A program made the position numbers and the translations under genes. The notes under the pieces are model-generated. The model saw nothing but the letters and a program-made list of their open reading frames with translations, ran no database searches and was not told the DNA's origin. Of a stretch of DNA of 64,000 bases, positions 10,105-27,814 are shown piece by piece. The stretch's first letter is position 1; each line of letters starts with the position of its first letter. The DNA is from Salinibius halmophilus (GTDB taxonomy: Bacteria > Pseudomonadota > Gammaproteobacteria > Pseudomonadales > Natronospirillaceae). The stretch is taken from NCBI RefSeq assembly GCF_003577475.1, contig NZ_QPEP01000002.1, forward strand, positions 244,516 to 308,515. The letters run 5' to 3'.

Positions 10105-10706
10105 GCTAACGACTCCTCGATTTTCTTCAGAGCTTCAGTCGTAACCAGAACCTTCTCGTGTGCAACTAGGTTCACTGGGTTTACACCAACAGTGTCAGTT
10201 ACGAATACGTGTGGCACGTTACGTGAAGACAGGAACAAGTTCTCATCTACTGAATCAGTGATGATCAAAGCGTTAGACGCGCCTAGCTCGTTCAATTTAG
10301 CAACGAAGGCTTTAGTCTTTGGCTCAGCAACAGTGATTTCGTCTACAACAATCAGACGCTCTTGACGAACTAGTTCAGACAAGATTGATGCAATCGCGCC
10401 GCGATACATTTTCTTGTTAACTTTCTGAGAGAAGTCACGTGGCGTTGCAGCGAATGTTTTACCACCGCCAACCCAAATAGGGCTACGAATAGTACCTGCA
10501 CGTGCACGACCAGTGCCTTTTTGACGGAATGGCTTTTTACCGCCACCAGATACAGCTGCACGGTTCTTTTGTGCTTTGGTACCTTGACGACCAGCTGCCA
10601 AATAAGCTGTAACTACTTGATGCACCAGCGCTTCGTTGAAATCACGACCAAAAGTCGCGTCAGAAACTTCAACGGTATTGCCAGAGCCTACGATATTCAA
10701 ATTCAT
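10101..10706 (-). CDS. rplD: 50S ribosomal protein L4
   Basis: This 201-residue protein contains the loop [19 protein letters not shown] that extends into the exit tunnel. In E. coli L4 also represses its own operon through the S10 leader. The leader here is short (about 50 bases), so that mechanism is not evident. The gene is coupled to rplW by a 4-base overlap. Confidence 0.98.
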   Translation of the reverse strand: MNLNIVGSGNTVEVSDATFGRDFNEALVHQVVTAYLAAGRQGTKAQKNRAAVSGGGKKPFRQKGTGRARAGTIRSPIWVGGGKTFAATPRDFSQKVNKKMYRGAIASILSELVRQERLIVVDEITVAEPKTKAFVAKLNELGASNALIITDSVDENLFLSSRNVPHVFVTDTVGVNPVNLVAHEKVLVTTEALKKIEESLA

Positions 10707-10717
10707 ACCTTAACTCC

Positions 10718-11347
10718 TTACGCTTTTACCGCTGGTTTTACGACAACATCGCCACCTGGTGCGCCTGGAACTGCGCCTTTAACTAGCAACAGGTTACGCT
10801 CGGCATCTACACGAACGATCTCTAGGTTTTGCGTGGTTACACGCTTATTACCCATTTGACCGGCCATTTTTTTGCCTTTAAATACACGTCCAGGAGTTTG
10901 ACACTGACCAATAGAGCCAGGTGCACGGTGAGATAGAGAGTTACCGTGGGTGTTATCTTGACCACTGAAGTTATGGCGTTTGATAGCACCTTGGAAGCCT
11001 TTACCTTTAGATGTAGCTGTTACGTCTACAATCTGGCCAGCTTCAAAGATTTCTACAGAAACCGTATCACCAGCTTTTAGCTCGGCGCCAGATACACGGA
11101 ATTCACCGGTAACTGAACCAGCTTCTACGCCAGCTTTAGCAAAGTGACCTGCAACAGGCTTGCTAACACGGCTTGCTTTTACTGAACCAGCTGTTACCTG
11201 CACAGCGTCATAGCCGTCGGTTTCAACTGTTTTTACTTGTGCAACGCGGTTAGGCGCTGCTTCGATTACCGTAACTGGAATCGACGCACCGTCTTCTGTG
11301 AAGACGCGAGTCATGCCAGCTTTACGGCCAATCAGACCTAATGACAT
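10718..11347 (-). CDS. rplC: 50S ribosomal protein L3
   Basis: This 209-residue protein begins [20 protein letters not shown] and has the tip-loop signature [19 protein letters not shown], including the conserved glutamine methylated in E. coli by PrmB. L3 is an early 50S assembly protein. A 79-base spacer separates it from rpsJ. Confidence 0.98.
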   Translation of the reverse strand: MSLGLIGRKAGMTRVFTEDGASIPVTVIEAAPNRVAQVKTVETDGYDAVQVTAGSVKASRVSKPVAGHFAKAGVEAGSVTGEFRVSGAELKAGDTVSVEIFEAGQIVDVTATSKGKGFQGAIKRHNFSGQDNTHGNSLSHRAPGSIGQCQTPGRVFKGKKMAGQMGNKRVTTQNLEIVRVDAERNLLLVKGAVPGAPGGDVVVKPAVKA

Positions 11348-11426
11348 AATATTTCCTCTTAATGTACGGGGCTACAACCCGCTATGGCCACCTTATTCGG
11401 GTGTTACATCAAGCTTTTTCCTGCGC

Positions 11427-11738
11427 TTAGCTAAGACCGATTTTAACGTCTACACCAGCAGCAAGATCCAGCTTCATAAGTGCTTCAACTGTTTTTTCAG
11501 TTGGCTCAACGATGTCAAGCATGCGCTTATGAGTGCGAAGTTCGTATTGATCACGCGCGTCTTTGTTAACGTGCGGTGAAACCAATACAGTGAAACGCTC
11601 TTTACGCGTTGGCAGTGGAATAGGACCACGTACCTGCGCACCAGTGCGCTTGGCAGTTTCTACGATCTCTTGCGTTGAAGTGTCGATCAACTTGTGATCG
11701 AACGCTTTCAAACGGATGCGGATCTTCTGGTTCTGCAT
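11427..11738 (-). CDS. rpsJ: 30S ribosomal protein S10 (NusE)
   Basis: This is a 103-residue protein with [14 protein letters not shown] and [15 protein letters not shown], both typical of S10. It is a head protein of the 30S subunit and, as NusE, couples NusG to the ribosome and acts in antitermination with NusB. It opens the S10 operon about 50 bases after a predicted transcription start. Confidence 0.98.
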   Translation of the reverse strand: MQNQKIRIRLKAFDHKLIDTSTQEIVETAKRTGAQVRGPIPLPTRKERFTVLVSPHVNKDARDQYELRTHKRMLDIVEPTEKTVEALMKLDLAAGVDVKIGLS

Positions 11739-11795
11739 TTGACCAAAACTCCAGCTTTGTTAAACAGCAATGGGTATCCCGTTAAAGGGACGCGC

Positions 11796-11824
11796 AGTGT
11801 ATAGGATGCTCATTCATTGGTCAA
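11796..11824 (-). promoter_or_regulatory. sigma70-type promoter of the S10 operon
   Basis: On the minus strand TTGACC (-35, 11819-11824) and TACACT (-10, 11796-11801) are separated by 17 bases. Transcription would begin near 11789, giving a leader of about 50 bases before rpsJ. It lies between the tuf terminator and rpsJ. Confidence 0.8.
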
Positions 11825-11862
11825 ACATTTTTGACCATAATTTGCACACCCTCACAGACTAA

Positions 11863-11886
11863 AAAGGGGTGCCGTAGCACCCCTTT
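11863..11886 (-). terminator. intrinsic terminator after tuf
   Basis: A perfect 10-bp stem AAAGGGGTGC/GCACCCCTTT with a four-base loop is followed by TT on the transcribed strand. It lies 25 bases after the tuf stop and ends the str operon. Confidence 0.85.
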
Positions 11887-11911
11887 GCGTAAAGTATTAT
11901 TGCTAATCGAA

Positions 11912-13105
<1,194 letters not shown>

Positions 13106-13135
13106 TTTATTTCCTCTTTAGTTAGCGCTAACCAT

Positions 13136-15244
13136 TTAGGCTTTTTTAATAACTTGTTCAGCGATGTTGTTCGGCGCTTCAGCATAAGCAGCGAATTCCA
13201 TCGTGTAAGATGCGCGACCTTGTGACATCGAACGCAAGTCGGTTGCATAGCCAAACATCTCAGCTAGCGGCACCTCCGCGTCAATGATTTTGCCACTCGG
13301 ACTGTCTTCCATGCCGGATACAGTACCGCGTCGACGGTTCAGGTCACCCATCACGTCACCCATGTAATCTTCAGGAGTGACAACTTCAACCTTCATCATT
13401 GGCTCAAGTAACGCTGGATCCGCTTGCTCCGATAGCTTTTTCACCGCCATCGATGCCGCAATCTTAAACGCCATCTCGCTTGAGTCAACATCGTGATATG
13501 AGCCATCAAACAAAGTAGCCTTCAGACCCAGGAGCGGGTAACCCGCGAGTACACCATTCTGCATTTGTTCACGGATACCCGCTTCAACAGAACCGATGTA
13601 TTCTTTTGGAACTGTTCCACCAACGATCTCATTAACAAAGATCAAAGAATCATCTGTCGACTCTTCCGGCACGAACGGCTCAAATTTAACTTTTACATGG
13701 CCATATTGGCCACGGCCACCAGACTGGCGAGCAAACTTAGAGTCAATTTCGCATACTTTGCGAATCTTCTCGCGGTACGACACCTGCGGCGCACCAATGT
13801 TTGCTTCCACCTTAAACTCCCGCTTCATACGATCAACAATGATATCTAGGTGAAGTTCACCCATACCACCAATAATCGTTTGGCCAGTTTCTTCGTCGGT
13901 GTGAACACGGAAAGACGGATCCTCTTGAGCTAGCTTACCTAGCGCAACACCCATTTTTTCCTGATCTGCTTGAGAGCGAGGCTCAACAGCAACCTGAATC
14001 ACTGGCTCAGGGAAGTCCATTCGTTCAAGTACGATCTGATTGTTTTGGTCGGACAAGGTGTCACCAGTGGTAACATTTTTTAGACCAATCAACGCTACAA
14101 TGTCGCCGGCACGCACTTCTTTAATCTCTTCACGAGAATTAGCGTGCATTTGCACCATACGACCTATGCGCTCGCGCTTACCTTTCACTGTATTCATAAC
14201 AGCTTCGCCGGTATTTAGCACACCAGAGTAAACACGCACAAACGTCAACGTACCCACAAATGGGTCGGTAGCGATCTTAAATGCTAGCGCAGAGAAAGGC
14301 TCTTCATCGTCTGCATGACGCTCTGCAACCGTTTCGTCTTTATCTAGCAAGTGACCTTGAATAGATTTTACTTCTGTCGGTGACGGCAAATACTCGATTA
14401 CATAATCTAGTACAGCCTGCACACCTTTGTTTTTAAACGCTGAACCAACGGCAACCAGAACGATATCATTGTCTAGTGTACGCTCACGCAAACCAGCTTT
14501 GATCTCGTCTTCGGTTAACTCGCCTTCGTCCAGGTATTTATTCATTAGCTCATCGTTCGCCTCGGCAGCTGCCTCGACAAGTTGTTCACGATGCTCTTCG
14601 GCAGACGCCTGCATTTCGGCAGGAATGTCACCGTATTCGAAAGTCATACCTTGGTCGTCTTCATTCCAAAGGATGGTTTTCATCTTAATTAGATCAACCA
14701 CGCCCTTGAAATCATCTTCAGCGCCAATAGGCAATTGTAGAGGAACTGCATTCGCACCCAGACGCTGTTTCATCTGGTCAACAACACGAAGGAAGTCAGC
14801 ACCGGTGCGGTCCATTTTATTGACAAACACCATGCGCGGAACTTCGTAACGGTTGGCTTGACGCCAAACCGTTTCGGTTTGTGGCTGTACGCCTGAAGAG
14901 GCGCACAACACAACCACCGCACCATCGAGCACACGCAAAGAACGCTCAACTTCAATCGTGAAGTCTACGTGCCCTGGTGTATCAATGATATTGATGCGGT
15001 GCTCATCGAATTGCTGTGACATGCCGCGCCAGAAACAGGTGGTTGCAGCAGACGTGATGGTAATACCACGCTCCTGCTCCTGTTCCATCCAGTCCATCGT
15101 CGCCGCACCATCATGTACCTCGCCGATTTTGTGCGACAAACCTGTGTAGAACAAAATGCGTTCCGTTGTTGTCGTCTTACCAGCATCAACGTGCGCACAA
15201 ATCCCGATGTTGCGATAGCGGTTGATTGGGGTCTTGCGAGCCAC
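13136..15244 (-). CDS. fusA: elongation factor G
   Basis: This 702-residue translocase has P-loop [13 protein letters not shown], switch [17 protein letters not shown] and [10 protein letters not shown], followed by domains II-V. It drives tRNA-mRNA translocation and, with RRF, ribosome recycling. Normal length and position between rpsG and tuf identify it as the canonical str-operon EF-G. Confidence 0.98.
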   Translation of the reverse strand: MARKTPINRYRNIGICAHVDAGKTTTTERILFYTGLSHKIGEVHDGAATMDWMEQEQERGITITSAATTCFWRGMSQQFDEHRINIIDTPGHVDFTIEVERSLRVLDGAVVVLCASSGVQPQTETVWRQANRYEVPRMVFVNKMDRTGADFLRVVDQMKQRLGANAVPLQLPIGAEDDFKGVVDLIKMKTILWNEDDQGMTFEYGDIPAEMQASAEEHREQLVEAAAEANDELMNKYLDEGELTEDEIKAGLRERTLDNDIVLVAVGSAFKNKGVQAVLDYVIEYLPSPTEVKSIQGHLLDKDETVAERHADDEEPFSALAFKIATDPFVGTLTFVRVYSGVLNTGEAVMNTVKGKRERIGRMVQMHANSREEIKEVRAGDIVALIGLKNVTTGDTLSDQNNQIVLERMDFPEPVIQVAVEPRSQADQEKMGVALGKLAQEDPSFRVHTDEETGQTIIGGMGELHLDIIVDRMKREFKVEANIGAPQVSYREKIRKVCEIDSKFARQSGGRGQYGHVKVKFEPFVPEESTDDSLIFVNEIVGGTVPKEYIGSVEAGIREQMQNGVLAGYPLLGLKATLFDGSYHDVDSSEMAFKIAASMAVKKLSEQADPALLEPMMKVEVVTPEDYMGDVMGDLNRRRGTVSGMEDSPSGKIIDAEVPLAEMFGYATDLRSMSQGRASYTMEFAAYAEAPNNIAEQVIKKA

Positions 15245-15262
15245 GAGTCAGTCCTCTGAATA

Positions 15263-15760
<498 letters not shown>

Positions 15761-15825
15761 TCAGGAAAACCCGAAACAATTACATTCGTTCGGCCTTACT
15801 CTTATCGAGTAGTGCTACTGAACTA

Positions 15826-16298
<473 letters not shown>

Positions 16299-16317
16299 GA
16301 GAAGTCGTTCAACTTTA

Positions 16318-20517
<4,200 letters not shown>

Positions 20518-20540
20518 GCTTTCACTCCAAAACTATGAGA

Positions 20541-20557
20541 GGCGGGCTTTGCCCGCC
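20541..20557 (-). promoter_or_regulatory. GC-rich hairpin in the rpoB-rpoC spacer
   Basis: A perfect 7-bp stem GGCGGGC/GCCCGCC with a three-base loop lies in the 51-base rpoB-rpoC spacer. No U tract follows, so termination is unlikely. It could protect or process the message between the two large subunit genes. Confidence 0.5.
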
Positions 20558-20568
20558 CGCGGTCCGTA

Positions 20569-23500
20569 TTACTGTTCGTTTTCCAGTTCCATATCGATAC
20601 CCAGTGAGCGAATCTCTTTAACGAGTACGTTAAATGATTCTGGCATACCAGGTTCCATACGGTGATCACCATCAACGATGTTCTTGTACATCTTCGTACG
20701 ACCGTTGACGTCATCCGACTTAACAGTAAGCATTTCCTGCAAGGTAAAGGCGGCACCGTAAGCTTCTAGTGCCCACACCTCCATCTCACCGAAGCGCTGA
20801 CCACCAAACATTGCTTTACCACCTAGTGGCTGCTGAGTAACCAAGCTATATGAACCGGTAGAGCGAGCGTGCATCTTATCGTCTACCAAGTGGTTCAACT
20901 TCAGCATGTACATGTAGCCAACAGTGGTTTCACGATCGAACGCTTCACCAGTGCGACCGTCAGTAAGCTGTACTTGACCAGAGCGAGGCAGTCCCGCCAA
21001 CTCAAGAAGATCTTTTACTTCCGATTCTTTCGCGCCGTCGAATACCGGCGTCGCCACAGGTACACCTTTGCGCAAGTTATTAGCAAGCTCTTTGACTTCT
21101 TCGTCGTTCAACGAGTCCAAATCAGCTTTGTTAAAACCAGGTGCAGTGGTGTTGTACACGCGGTCTAGGAACTCACGCAGCTCGGCTACTTCTTTCTGGT
21201 CGCGGATCATTTCATTGATACGGTCACCTAGACCCATCGCAGCAGCACCTAGGTGCGTTTCCAGAATCTGACCAACGTTCATGCGCGATGGTACACCTAG
21301 CGGGTTAAGCACCACGTCTACTGGGTTACCATTGGCGTCATAAGGCATGTCTTCTACCGGAACAATTTGTGAAATAACACCCTTGTTACCGTGACGACCT
21401 GCCATCTTGTCACCAGGCTGAAGTTTACGTTTTACCGCAACGTAAACTTTAACGACTTTCAATACACCTGGTTGCAGGTCATCGCCAGTGTTCAGCTTAC
21501 GACGCTTGTCTTCAAAGCGCTCTTCATGTTCAGCTTTGGTTTCTTCTAGCTTCTTCTGGCTCAGCTCTAGCTGTTCGGCTAGTGCTTCATCCGTTAGTCG
21601 CAGTTTGAACCATTCTTTACGATCTAGGTTTTCAAGGTACTGCTCGGTTAGCTTGTCGCCTTTGGCGATACCAGGACCACCGGCAACCTCTGCACCAACC
21701 AGTGCCGACTGTAGCCGTGAGTAAATTGCATCTTCAATGATGCGGAACTCAATCTTCAGGTCAGTACGGAACTTATCTAGTTCAGCTTTTTCGATATCTA
21801 GTGCACGCTGGTCTTTCTGCACACCATCACGAGTAAAGGTTTGCACGTCGATAACCGTACCGCGAGTGCTACCTTTTACGCGCATTGACGAGTCTTTTAC
21901 GTCAGACGCTTTTTCACCAAAGATGGCACGCAATAGTTTTTCTTCTGGTGTTAGCTGAGTTTCGCTCTTAGGCGTTACTTTACCAACAAGAATGTCACCA
22001 GGGCCTACTTCAGCACCAATATAAACAATGCCGCTTTCGTCCAGCTTAGACAGTGCAGACTCACCAACGTTAGGGATATCAGCAGTGATTTCCTCTGGCC
22101 CAAGCTTGGTGTCACGTGCAGTACAGGTGAACTCTTGAATGTGAATCGTCGAGAAGCGATCTTCTTGAACAACACGTTCAGATATAAGGATCGAGTCCTC
22201 AAAGTTATAACCGTTCCACGGCATGAACGCGATGCGCATGTTTTGACCAAGCGCTAGCTCACCCATGTCGATAGAAGGACCATCCGCCATTACATCGCCA
22301 CGAACAACAAGGTCACCTTGCTTCACCAAAGCTTTTTGGTTGATACAGGTGTTTTGGTTCGAACGGGTGTACTTGGTCAGGTTGTAGATATCTACACCCG
22401 CATCACCAGCTTCTGTCTCGTCGTCGTTTGCACGTACTACGATACGGCTAGCATCAACACTGTGAACTACACCACCGCGCTTAGCGACGACACACACACC
22501 CGAGTCCACTGCCACTGCTCGCTCAATACCAGTACCTACTACTGGCTTCTCAGCGCGCAGCGTTGGTACCGCTTGACGTTGCATGTTCGAGCCCATCAAT
22601 GCGCGGTTGGCGTCATCGTGCTCGAGGAATGGAATCAATGCTGCCGCAACCGATACAACCTGGCGAGGCGATACGTCCATATACTGAACGCGATCTTTTG
22701 GCGCCATGGTGAATTCACCTTGGTCACGAACCTGCACGAGGTCTTCAGCAATATCACCTGATTCAGTTAACTTAACGTTAGCCTGAGCAATAACGTGCTG
22801 TAGCTCGTCAATTGCTGATAGATATTCAATCTGGTCTGTTACTTTACCGTCTTCAACTTTGCGGTAAGGCGTCTCAAGGAAACCAAAGCGGTTGGTACGC
22901 GCATAAGTTGCCAATGAGTTAATTAGACCAATGTTTGGACCTTCTGGGGTCTCAATTGGACACACACGACCATAGTGTGTTGGGTGTACGTCACGTACTT
23001 CAAAGCCTGCGCGCTCACGCGTTAGACCACCTGGGCCCAATGCCGATACACGACGCTTGTGCGTTACTTCCGACAGTGGGTTGTTCTGATCCATAAACTG
23101 CGACAACTGCGAGCTACCAAAGAACTCTTTGATCGCTGCGGCAACCGGCTTGGCGTTGATCAGATCCTGTGGCATTAGGCCTTCGCTTTCGGCCATAGAT
23201 AGACGCTCACGTACCGCACGCTCAACACGAACCAAACCAACACGGAATTGGTTCTCAGCCATTTCACCCACTGAGCGAATACGGCGGTTACCAAGGTGGT
23301 CAATATCATCAACCGTGCCGTAGCCATTACGGATATCGATTAATGTTTTCAACACATCCATGATGTCTTGTTTGGTCAGCGTGCCTGGACCCGTTTCTTC
23401 ATCGCGCATTAGGCGGCGGTTGAACTTCATACGACCAACGTTAGACAGGTCGTAGCGTTCATCCGAGAAGAACAAGTTGGCAAAAAGCGCTTCCGCCGAA

Positions 23501-24651
23501 TCTTGTGTAGGCGGCTCACCAGGGCGCATCATGCGATAGATTTCTACTAGTGCTTCTAAGCGCGTAGAAGTAGGATCTAGGCGCAAAGTATCCGAGATGT
23601 AAGCACCACGGTCTAGATCATTGGTGTACAGCACGTCAAAGCTATTAACGCCCGCAGCAACTAGCTGCTCTAGCACTTCAGTCGTAATTTGGGTATTACA
23701 CGCAACCACTACCTCGCCGGTAGCTGAATCAATAATGTCCTTGGCCAGCGTTTTGCCAATTACATATTCTTCCGGCACCTGTAGCTTATCCACATTCGCT
23801 TTTTTCAAGTCTCGAACGTGTTTGGCTGTTACACGACGGCCAGATTCAACAATGACGTTGCCATCATTGTCTTTGATATCAAATGTTGCCGATTCGCCTT
23901 TTAGACGTTCAGCAACCAACTCCATCTCGAAACCTTCGCCCGTTTTAGTGTAACGAGTGGTTTCAAAGAAGAAGTCTAAAATCTCTTCGTTACTGTAGTC
24001 GAGTGCGCGCAACAGAATGGTTGCAGGCAATTTACGACGACGGTCGATACGAACAAATACGTTGTCTTTAGGATCAAACTCAAAATCCAACCATGAACCA
24101 CGGTAAGGAATCACGCGAGCCGAGAACAATAGCTTGCCCGAAGAGTGAGTTTTACCCTTGTCATGATCAAAGAACACACCAGGAGAACGGTGCAACTGAG
24201 AAACAATTACACGCTCAGTGCCGTTTACCACAAAAGTGCCGTTTTCGGTCATCAGAGGCACTTCGCCCATGAACACTTCTTGTTCTTTAATATCTTTGAT
24301 TGCACGCGCAGGGCTGTCTTTATCGTAAATAATTAGACGTACTTTTACGCGCAGTGGTGCAGAGTATGTCACACCGCGTTGCTGACACTCTTTTACGTCG
24401 AACGTCGGCTGACCCATGCGGTAGCTAACGTACTCCAGTGCAGCGCTGCCTGAGTAACTCTCGATTGGAAACACTGACTTAAACGCAGCGTGAAGACCAA
24501 CGTCGTTTCTCGCCGCAGGTTCTTGATCGGTTTGCAGAAACTCTCGATATGAATCGAGTTGAATAGCCAATAAGTATGGCAATTCCATGACCGGCGGCAA
24601 TTTGCCGAAATCCTTACGGATGCGTTTTCTCTCAGTGTATGAGTAAGCCAT
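20569..24651 (-). CDS. rpoB: DNA-directed RNA polymerase subunit beta
   Basis: The protein is 1360 residues from ATG at 24651, giving [17 protein letters not shown] as in E. coli and a GGGGA ribosome-binding site six bases upstream; an in-frame ATG at 24687 is not used in this reading. The rifampicin region [18 protein letters not shown] shows no obvious resistance change. Also visible are [10 protein letters not shown] and the C-terminal [15 protein letters not shown]. It is preceded by an attenuator-like hairpin. Confidence 0.98.
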   Translation of the reverse strand: MAYSYTERKRIRKDFGKLPPVMELPYLLAIQLDSYREFLQTDQEPAARNDVGLHAAFKSVFPIESYSGSAALEYVSYRMGQPTFDVKECQQRGVTYSAPLRVKVRLIIYDKDSPARAIKDIKEQEVFMGEVPLMTENGTFVVNGTERVIVSQLHRSPGVFFDHDKGKTHSSGKLLFSARVIPYRGSWLDFEFDPKDNVFVRIDRRRKLPATILLRALDYSNEEILDFFFETTRYTKTGEGFEMELVAERLKGESATFDIKDNDGNVIVESGRRVTAKHVRDLKKANVDKLQVPEEYVIGKTLAKDIIDSATGEVVVACNTQITTEVLEQLVAAGVNSFDVLYTNDLDRGAYISDTLRLDPTSTRLEALVEIYRMMRPGEPPTQDSAEALFANLFFSDERYDLSNVGRMKFNRRLMRDEETGPGTLTKQDIMDVLKTLIDIRNGYGTVDDIDHLGNRRIRSVGEMAENQFRVGLVRVERAVRERLSMAESEGLMPQDLINAKPVAAAIKEFFGSSQLSQFMDQNNPLSEVTHKRRVSALGPGGLTRERAGFEVRDVHPTHYGRVCPIETPEGPNIGLINSLATYARTNRFGFLETPYRKVEDGKVTDQIEYLSAIDELQHVIAQANVKLTESGDIAEDLVQVRDQGEFTMAPKDRVQYMDVSPRQVVSVAAALIPFLEHDDANRALMGSNMQRQAVPTLRAEKPVVGTGIERAVAVDSGVCVVAKRGGVVHSVDASRIVVRANDDETEAGDAGVDIYNLTKYTRSNQNTCINQKALVKQGDLVVRGDVMADGPSIDMGELALGQNMRIAFMPWNGYNFEDSILISERVVQEDRFSTIHIQEFTCTARDTKLGPEEITADIPNVGESALSKLDESGIVYIGAEVGPGDILVGKVTPKSETQLTPEEKLLRAIFGEKASDVKDSSMRVKGSTRGTVIDVQTFTRDGVQKDQRALDIEKAELDKFRTDLKIEFRIIEDAIYSRLQSALVGAEVAGGPGIAKGDKLTEQYLENLDRKEWFKLRLTDEALAEQLELSQKKLEETKAEHEERFEDKRRKLNTGDDLQPGVLKVVKVYVAVKRKLQPGDKMAGRHGNKGVISQIVPVEDMPYDANGNPVDVVLNPLGVPSRMNVGQILETHLGAAAMGLGDRINEMIRDQKEVAELREFLDRVYNTTAPGFNKADLDSLNDEEVKELANNLRKGVPVATPVFDGAKESEVKDLLELAGLPRSGQVQLTDGRTGEAFDRETTVGYMYMLKLNHLVDDKMHARSTGSYSLVTQQPLGGKAMFGGQRFGEMEVWALEAYGAAFTLQEMLTVKSDDVNGRTKMYKNIVDGDHRMEPGMPESFNVLVKEIRSLGIDMELENEQ

Positions 24652-24768
24652 CAGCATTCCCCAGCTTGATCCTGTTAAGGTCGTCAACGACCCTTCAACT
24701 CATGTGGGCTAGACCCAGTTTGAACGGGTTGACCCGTTTTTGCCCTTTGTACCTTTTGTATAAACGGC

Positions 24769-24796
24769 AAAAGGCCGGAGGAAAATTCCCCCAGCC
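24769..24796 (-). terminator. rplL-rpoB attenuator
   Basis: On the transcribed strand a GC-rich stem of about nine pairs (24773-24796, two G-U pairs, six-base AATTTT loop) is followed directly by TTTT. It sits between rplL and rpoB where E. coli has a partial terminator that lowers rpoBC transcription relative to rplJL. That role here is inferred. Confidence 0.65.
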
Positions 24797-24803
24797 AATA
24801 ACA

Positions 24804-24824
24804 ACAACCACATTATTTGGTTGT
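24804..24824 (-). promoter_or_regulatory. hairpin just after rplL
   Basis: A perfect 7-bp stem ACAACCA/TGGTTGT with a seven-base loop lies 18 bases after the rplL stop and before the attenuator. In E. coli an RNase III site occurs in this spacer. Whether this hairpin is the equivalent is unknown. Confidence 0.4.
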
Positions 24825-24841
24825 AAAAAGCTGCATGGAGA

Positions 24842-25207
24842 TTACTTGAGCTCCACTTTAGCGCCAGCTTCTTCAAGCTTCGCTTTGATTTCTTCAGCTT
24901 CTTCTTTTGATACAGCTTCTTTAAGCGTAGCAGGTGCACCGTCAACTGCAGCTTTCGCTTCTTTCAGACCTAGGCCTGTCACTTCACGAACTGCTTTAAT
25001 AGCGTTAACTTTCTTCGCACCAGCTTCTACTAGTACAACGTCAAATTCAGTTTGCTCTTCAGCAGCTTCGCCGCCTGCAGGGCCTGCAACTACTGCAGCT
25101 GCAGCAGATACACCGAATTTTTCTTCCATTGCTTCAACCAGTTCAACAACGTCTTTTACAGACATTTCGGCAACTGCATTGATGATATCGTCTTTAGTCA
25201 GAGACAT
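24842..25207 (-). CDS. rplL: 50S ribosomal protein L7/L12
   Basis: The 121-residue acidic protein begins [17 protein letters not shown]. An Ala/Gly-rich hinge follows, then the C-terminal factor-binding domain (VGAKK-like [20 protein letters not shown]). Several dimers form the flexible stalk that recruits elongation factors. It lies 81 bases after rplJ. Confidence 0.98.
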   Translation of the reverse strand: MSLTKDDIINAVAEMSVKDVVELVEAMEEKFGVSAAAAVVAGPAGGEAAEEQTEFDVVLVEAGAKKVNAIKAVREVTGLGLKEAKAAVDGAPATLKEAVSKEEAEEIKAKLEEAGAKVELK

Positions 25208-25288
25208 GAGTCTATTCCCAAATTATTAAGGCTAGGCCTTGTGAAACTTTTTAATACTACGCCGCAATTGGTAAATCTACCAAGTTGC

Positions 25289-25783
25289 TTACGCAGCTTC
25301 CTGTTCTTTTTGATCGCGAACTGCGGCCAATACGCGTGCAAGTTTGCCAGCTGAAGCTTCTTTCATAACGCTCATCAGCTTTGCAATTGCTTCGTCGTAA
25401 GTTGGCAGGCTTGCCAACAACTCAACTGGAGTAACTTCGCCTTCGAATACGGCAGTTTTCAATTCCAGTTTGTCGTTACCTTTTGCAAAGTCCTTCAGGA
25501 TACGGGCGCCCGCACCTGGGTGATCTGTTGCAAATGCGATTAGTGTAGGACCAACAAATGTGTCGCTTAGCAACTCATAGTCAGTGCCTTCTACTGCACG
25601 CTTGGCAAGCGTATTACGAACCACTTTGGTCCATACGCCGGCTTCACGAAGTTCGCGACGCAATGTAGTCATGTCATTCGCTTCAACGCCACGCGCGTCG
25701 GCAACAACAGCTGACAGAGCGGTTTTTGCTACTTCGTTTACCTCAGCAACAATCGCTTTTTTGCCTTCGAGATTCAGTGCCAC
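25289..25783 (-). CDS. rplJ: 50S ribosomal protein L10
   Basis: The 164-residue protein starts at a GTG (25783) with GGGAGA six bases upstream, giving [18 protein letters not shown]10 is the base of the L7/L12 stalk. In E. coli L10 with L7/L12 represses rplJL translation through the leader mRNA, and a recognisable leader lies directly upstream here. Confidence 0.98.
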   Translation of the reverse strand: MALNLEGKKAIVAEVNEVAKTALSAVVADARGVEANDMTTLRRELREAGVWTKVVRNTLAKRAVEGTDYELLSDTFVGPTLIAFATDHPGAGARILKDFAKGNDKLELKTAVFEGEVTPVELLASLPTYDEAIAKLMSVMKEASAGKLARVLAAVRDQKEQEAA

Positions 25784-26007
25784 TGTAAATCTCCCGATTT
25801 ATGACTCCTAATGGAGCCGCCCAATTTACAACCCGATACTGCTAGGTTGTTCTCATTTACGGCAACAGGTCCAGCTCAAATAATTTGTGCTTGGGTCACC
25901 GTCTGCGTAGGAAATTAAGACAAGCAGCCGTCATCGATTCATAAAACCTCAAACTACTTGCCACCTACGGTCTTTGACAACTTGCTTGCGCAAGTCCCAA
26001 AGTATTC
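25784..26007 (-). ncRNA. L10 leader (rplJL autoregulatory mRNA element)
   Basis: The 224-base rplA-rplJ spacer carries CCTACGCAGACGGTGACC (complement of 25894-25911), which I recognise as the conserved core of the L10 leader. Other pieces are a hairpin with a GCAA tetraloop (25980-25995) and the rplJ ribosome-binding site. A weak promoter candidate (TTGTCA at 25975-25980 on the complement) could serve rplJL. L10 binding would repress translation. Confidence 0.8.
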
Positions 26008-26703
26008 TTAGAAAGTAAGCGCACCGTGATCCAAAGTTAGACCTGGGCCCATTGTAGAGCTCACGCTAACTTTAGCGATGTAGATGCCTTTAGCAGAAGC
26101 TGGCTTCAGCTTCTTAACTTCTGTTAGCAAGGCTTCAACGTTCTGCTGAAGAGCACCTGCTTCGAAGTTCAACTTACCTACTGCAGCGTGAACAATACCA
26201 GCTTTGTCGTTACGGAAACGAACTTGACCGGCCTTAGCGTTCTTCACAGCAGTCTCAACATCAGCTGATACAGTACCAACCTTAGGGTTAGGCATTAGAC
26301 CACGAGGACCTAGCACCTGACCTAGCTGACCTACAACACGCATTGCATCCGGAGAAGCAATAACGGTTTGGAAGTCTAGGTCGCCGCCTTTGATCTGCTC
26401 AGCAAGATCTTCCATACCAACAACGTCAGCACCAGCTGCTTTTGCTTTCTCAGCGTTCTCACCCTGAGTAAACACAGCAACGCGGTTAACTTTACCGGTA
26501 CCATTAGGTAGCACAGTAGAACCACGAACGTTTTGGTCTGATTTACGAGCGTCGATGCCAAGATTGATTGCAATCTCAACAGACTCTTCAAATTTGGTTG
26601 TAGAAAGTTCTTTCAGCAACGCAACTGCTTCTTCGAAGCCGTATACTTTTGTGCTGTCTACTTTTTCTGCAATCGCTTTAGCGCGCTTAGTTAGCTTAGC
26701 CAT
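26008..26703 (-). CDS. rplA: 50S ribosomal protein L1
   Basis: This 231-residue protein carries the L1 signature around [15 protein letters not shown] and the C-terminal [19 protein letters not shown]1 forms the mobile stalk that releases deacylated tRNA and in E. coli represses the rplKA operon. Its start overlaps the rplK stop by one base. Confidence 0.98.
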   Translation of the reverse strand: MAKLTKRAKAIAEKVDSTKVYGFEEAVALLKELSTTKFEESVEIAINLGIDARKSDQNVRGSTVLPNGTGKVNRVAVFTQGENAEKAKAAGADVVGMEDLAEQIKGGDLDFQTVIASPDAMRVVGQLGQVLGPRGLMPNPKVGTVSADVETAVKNAKAGQVRFRNDKAGIVHAAVGKLNFEAGALQQNVEALLTEVKKLKPASAKGIYIAKVSVSSTMGPGLTLDHGALTF

Positions 26704-27137
26704 TATTCAACACCCTCAACGTTCAGACCCATTGCACGAGCGCTACCAGCGATCGTACGCACAGCTGCATCCATATCGGCTGCAGTCAAGTCTGGTTGTT
26801 TAGTGGTCGCAATTTCTTCTAATTGCGCGCGAGTAACGGTGCCAACCTTGTTCTTGTTCGGCTCACCAGAACCGCTCTTGATGCCGGCTGCTTTTTTAAG
26901 CAGGATCGACGCAGGCGGAGTTTTGGTGATGAACGTAAAGCTTTTATCCGCATAAACTGTAATTACAACTGGAATCGGAAGACCCGGCTCCATTTGCTGT
27001 GTTTGTGCGTTAAATGCCTTACAGAATTCCATGATGTTTACACCGTGCTGACCCAAAGCAGGACCAACAGGTGGAGATGGATTTGCCTGACCGGCTTTTA
27101 CTTGCAGCTTAATATAAGCGTCAACTTTCTTAGCCAT
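26703..27137 (-). CDS. rplK: 50S ribosomal protein L11
   Basis: This 144-residue protein has the N-terminal proline-rich switch [19 protein letters not shown] and the C-terminal rRNA-binding domain. L11 is part of the GTPase-associated centre and is required for RelA activation. A terminator in the nusG-rplK spacer suggests its own promoter, but I found no convincing one. Confidence 0.98.
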   Translation of the reverse strand: MAKKVDAYIKLQVKAGQANPSPPVGPALGQHGVNIMEFCKAFNAQTQQMEPGLPIPVVITVYADKSFTFITKTPPASILLKKAAGIKSGSGEPNKNKVGTVTRAQLEEIATTKQPDLTAADMDAAVRTIAGSARAMGLNVEGVE

Positions 27138-27183
27138 AGTTACCTCAACTTGGGTTCAAACGCCTTGCGGCTCCCCGACGTAC

Positions 27184-27210
27184 AAAAGCGCCGACAAACT
27201 TTGCCAGCGC
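27184..27210 (-). terminator. terminator after nusG
   Basis: The transcribed strand has stem GCGCTGGC/GTCGGCGC (27188-27195 with 27203-27210, two G-U pairs, AAA/TTT able to extend it) followed by TTTTGT. It lies 23 bases after the nusG stop and separates the tRNA-secE-nusG transcript from rplKA. Confidence 0.75.
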
Positions 27211-27232
27211 CACGCTTACTCAAATTGATGAC

Positions 27233-27790
27233 TTAAACAGTCTTTTCAACCTGAGTGAATTCTAATTCTACCGGTGTCGCTCGACCAAAGATCGATACCG
27301 ACACTTGAATACGAGATTTCTCGTAATTCACTTTCTCAACTGTGCCGTTAAACTCAGCAAACGGACCTTCGGTCACGCGAACCACTTCACCTGGCTCGAA
27401 AATTGTTTTCTGCGTAGGCTTCTCAGCGCCTTCACGAACACGCGCTAAAATCGCATCAACTTCGTGCGGTTTTAAAGGCGCTGGCTTATCCGGACGACCA
27501 CCAATAAAGCCCAGCACTCGCGGCGTGCTCTTCACTAGGTGCCAAGTTTCCTCAGTCATCACCATTTCTACCAGCACATAACCTGGATAGAACTTGCGCT
27601 CGCTCTTACGCTTTTTACCGTCGCGCATTTCAATTACGCTTTCGGTCGGTACTAAAATTTCGCCAAACTCAGCCTCTAGGCCTTTTAGCTTGACTTGCTC
27701 AAACAATGACGCCTGCACACGTTTCTCATAACCAGAGAACGCTTGCACCGCATACCAACGCATTGAGCTTTCTGTTTGATTCTCAGACAT
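27233..27790 (-). CDS. nusG: transcription elongation/antitermination factor NusG
   Basis: This is a 185-residue protein with the NGN domain ([25 protein letters not shown]) and a C-terminal KOW domain starting [17 protein letters not shown]. NusG binds RNA polymerase and couples it to Rho or to ribosomal S10. It follows secE closely. Confidence 0.97.
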   Translation of the reverse strand: MSENQTESSMRWYAVQAFSGYEKRVQASLFEQVKLKGLEAEFGEILVPTESVIEMRDGKKRKSERKFYPGYVLVEMVMTEETWHLVKSTPRVLGFIGGRPDKPAPLKPHEVDAILARVREGAEKPTQKTIFEPGEVVRVTEGPFAEFNGTVEKVNYEKSRIQVSVSIFGRATPVELEFTQVEKTV

Positions 27791-27814
27791 TGCCTTCGCC
27801 TTTGCCGTAGTCGC

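Noticed and set aside
24723-24738. AACGGGTTGACCCGTT followed by T on the plus strand
   Set aside because: It looks like a plus-strand terminator, but no plus-strand gene ends here and rpoB is transcribed the other way.
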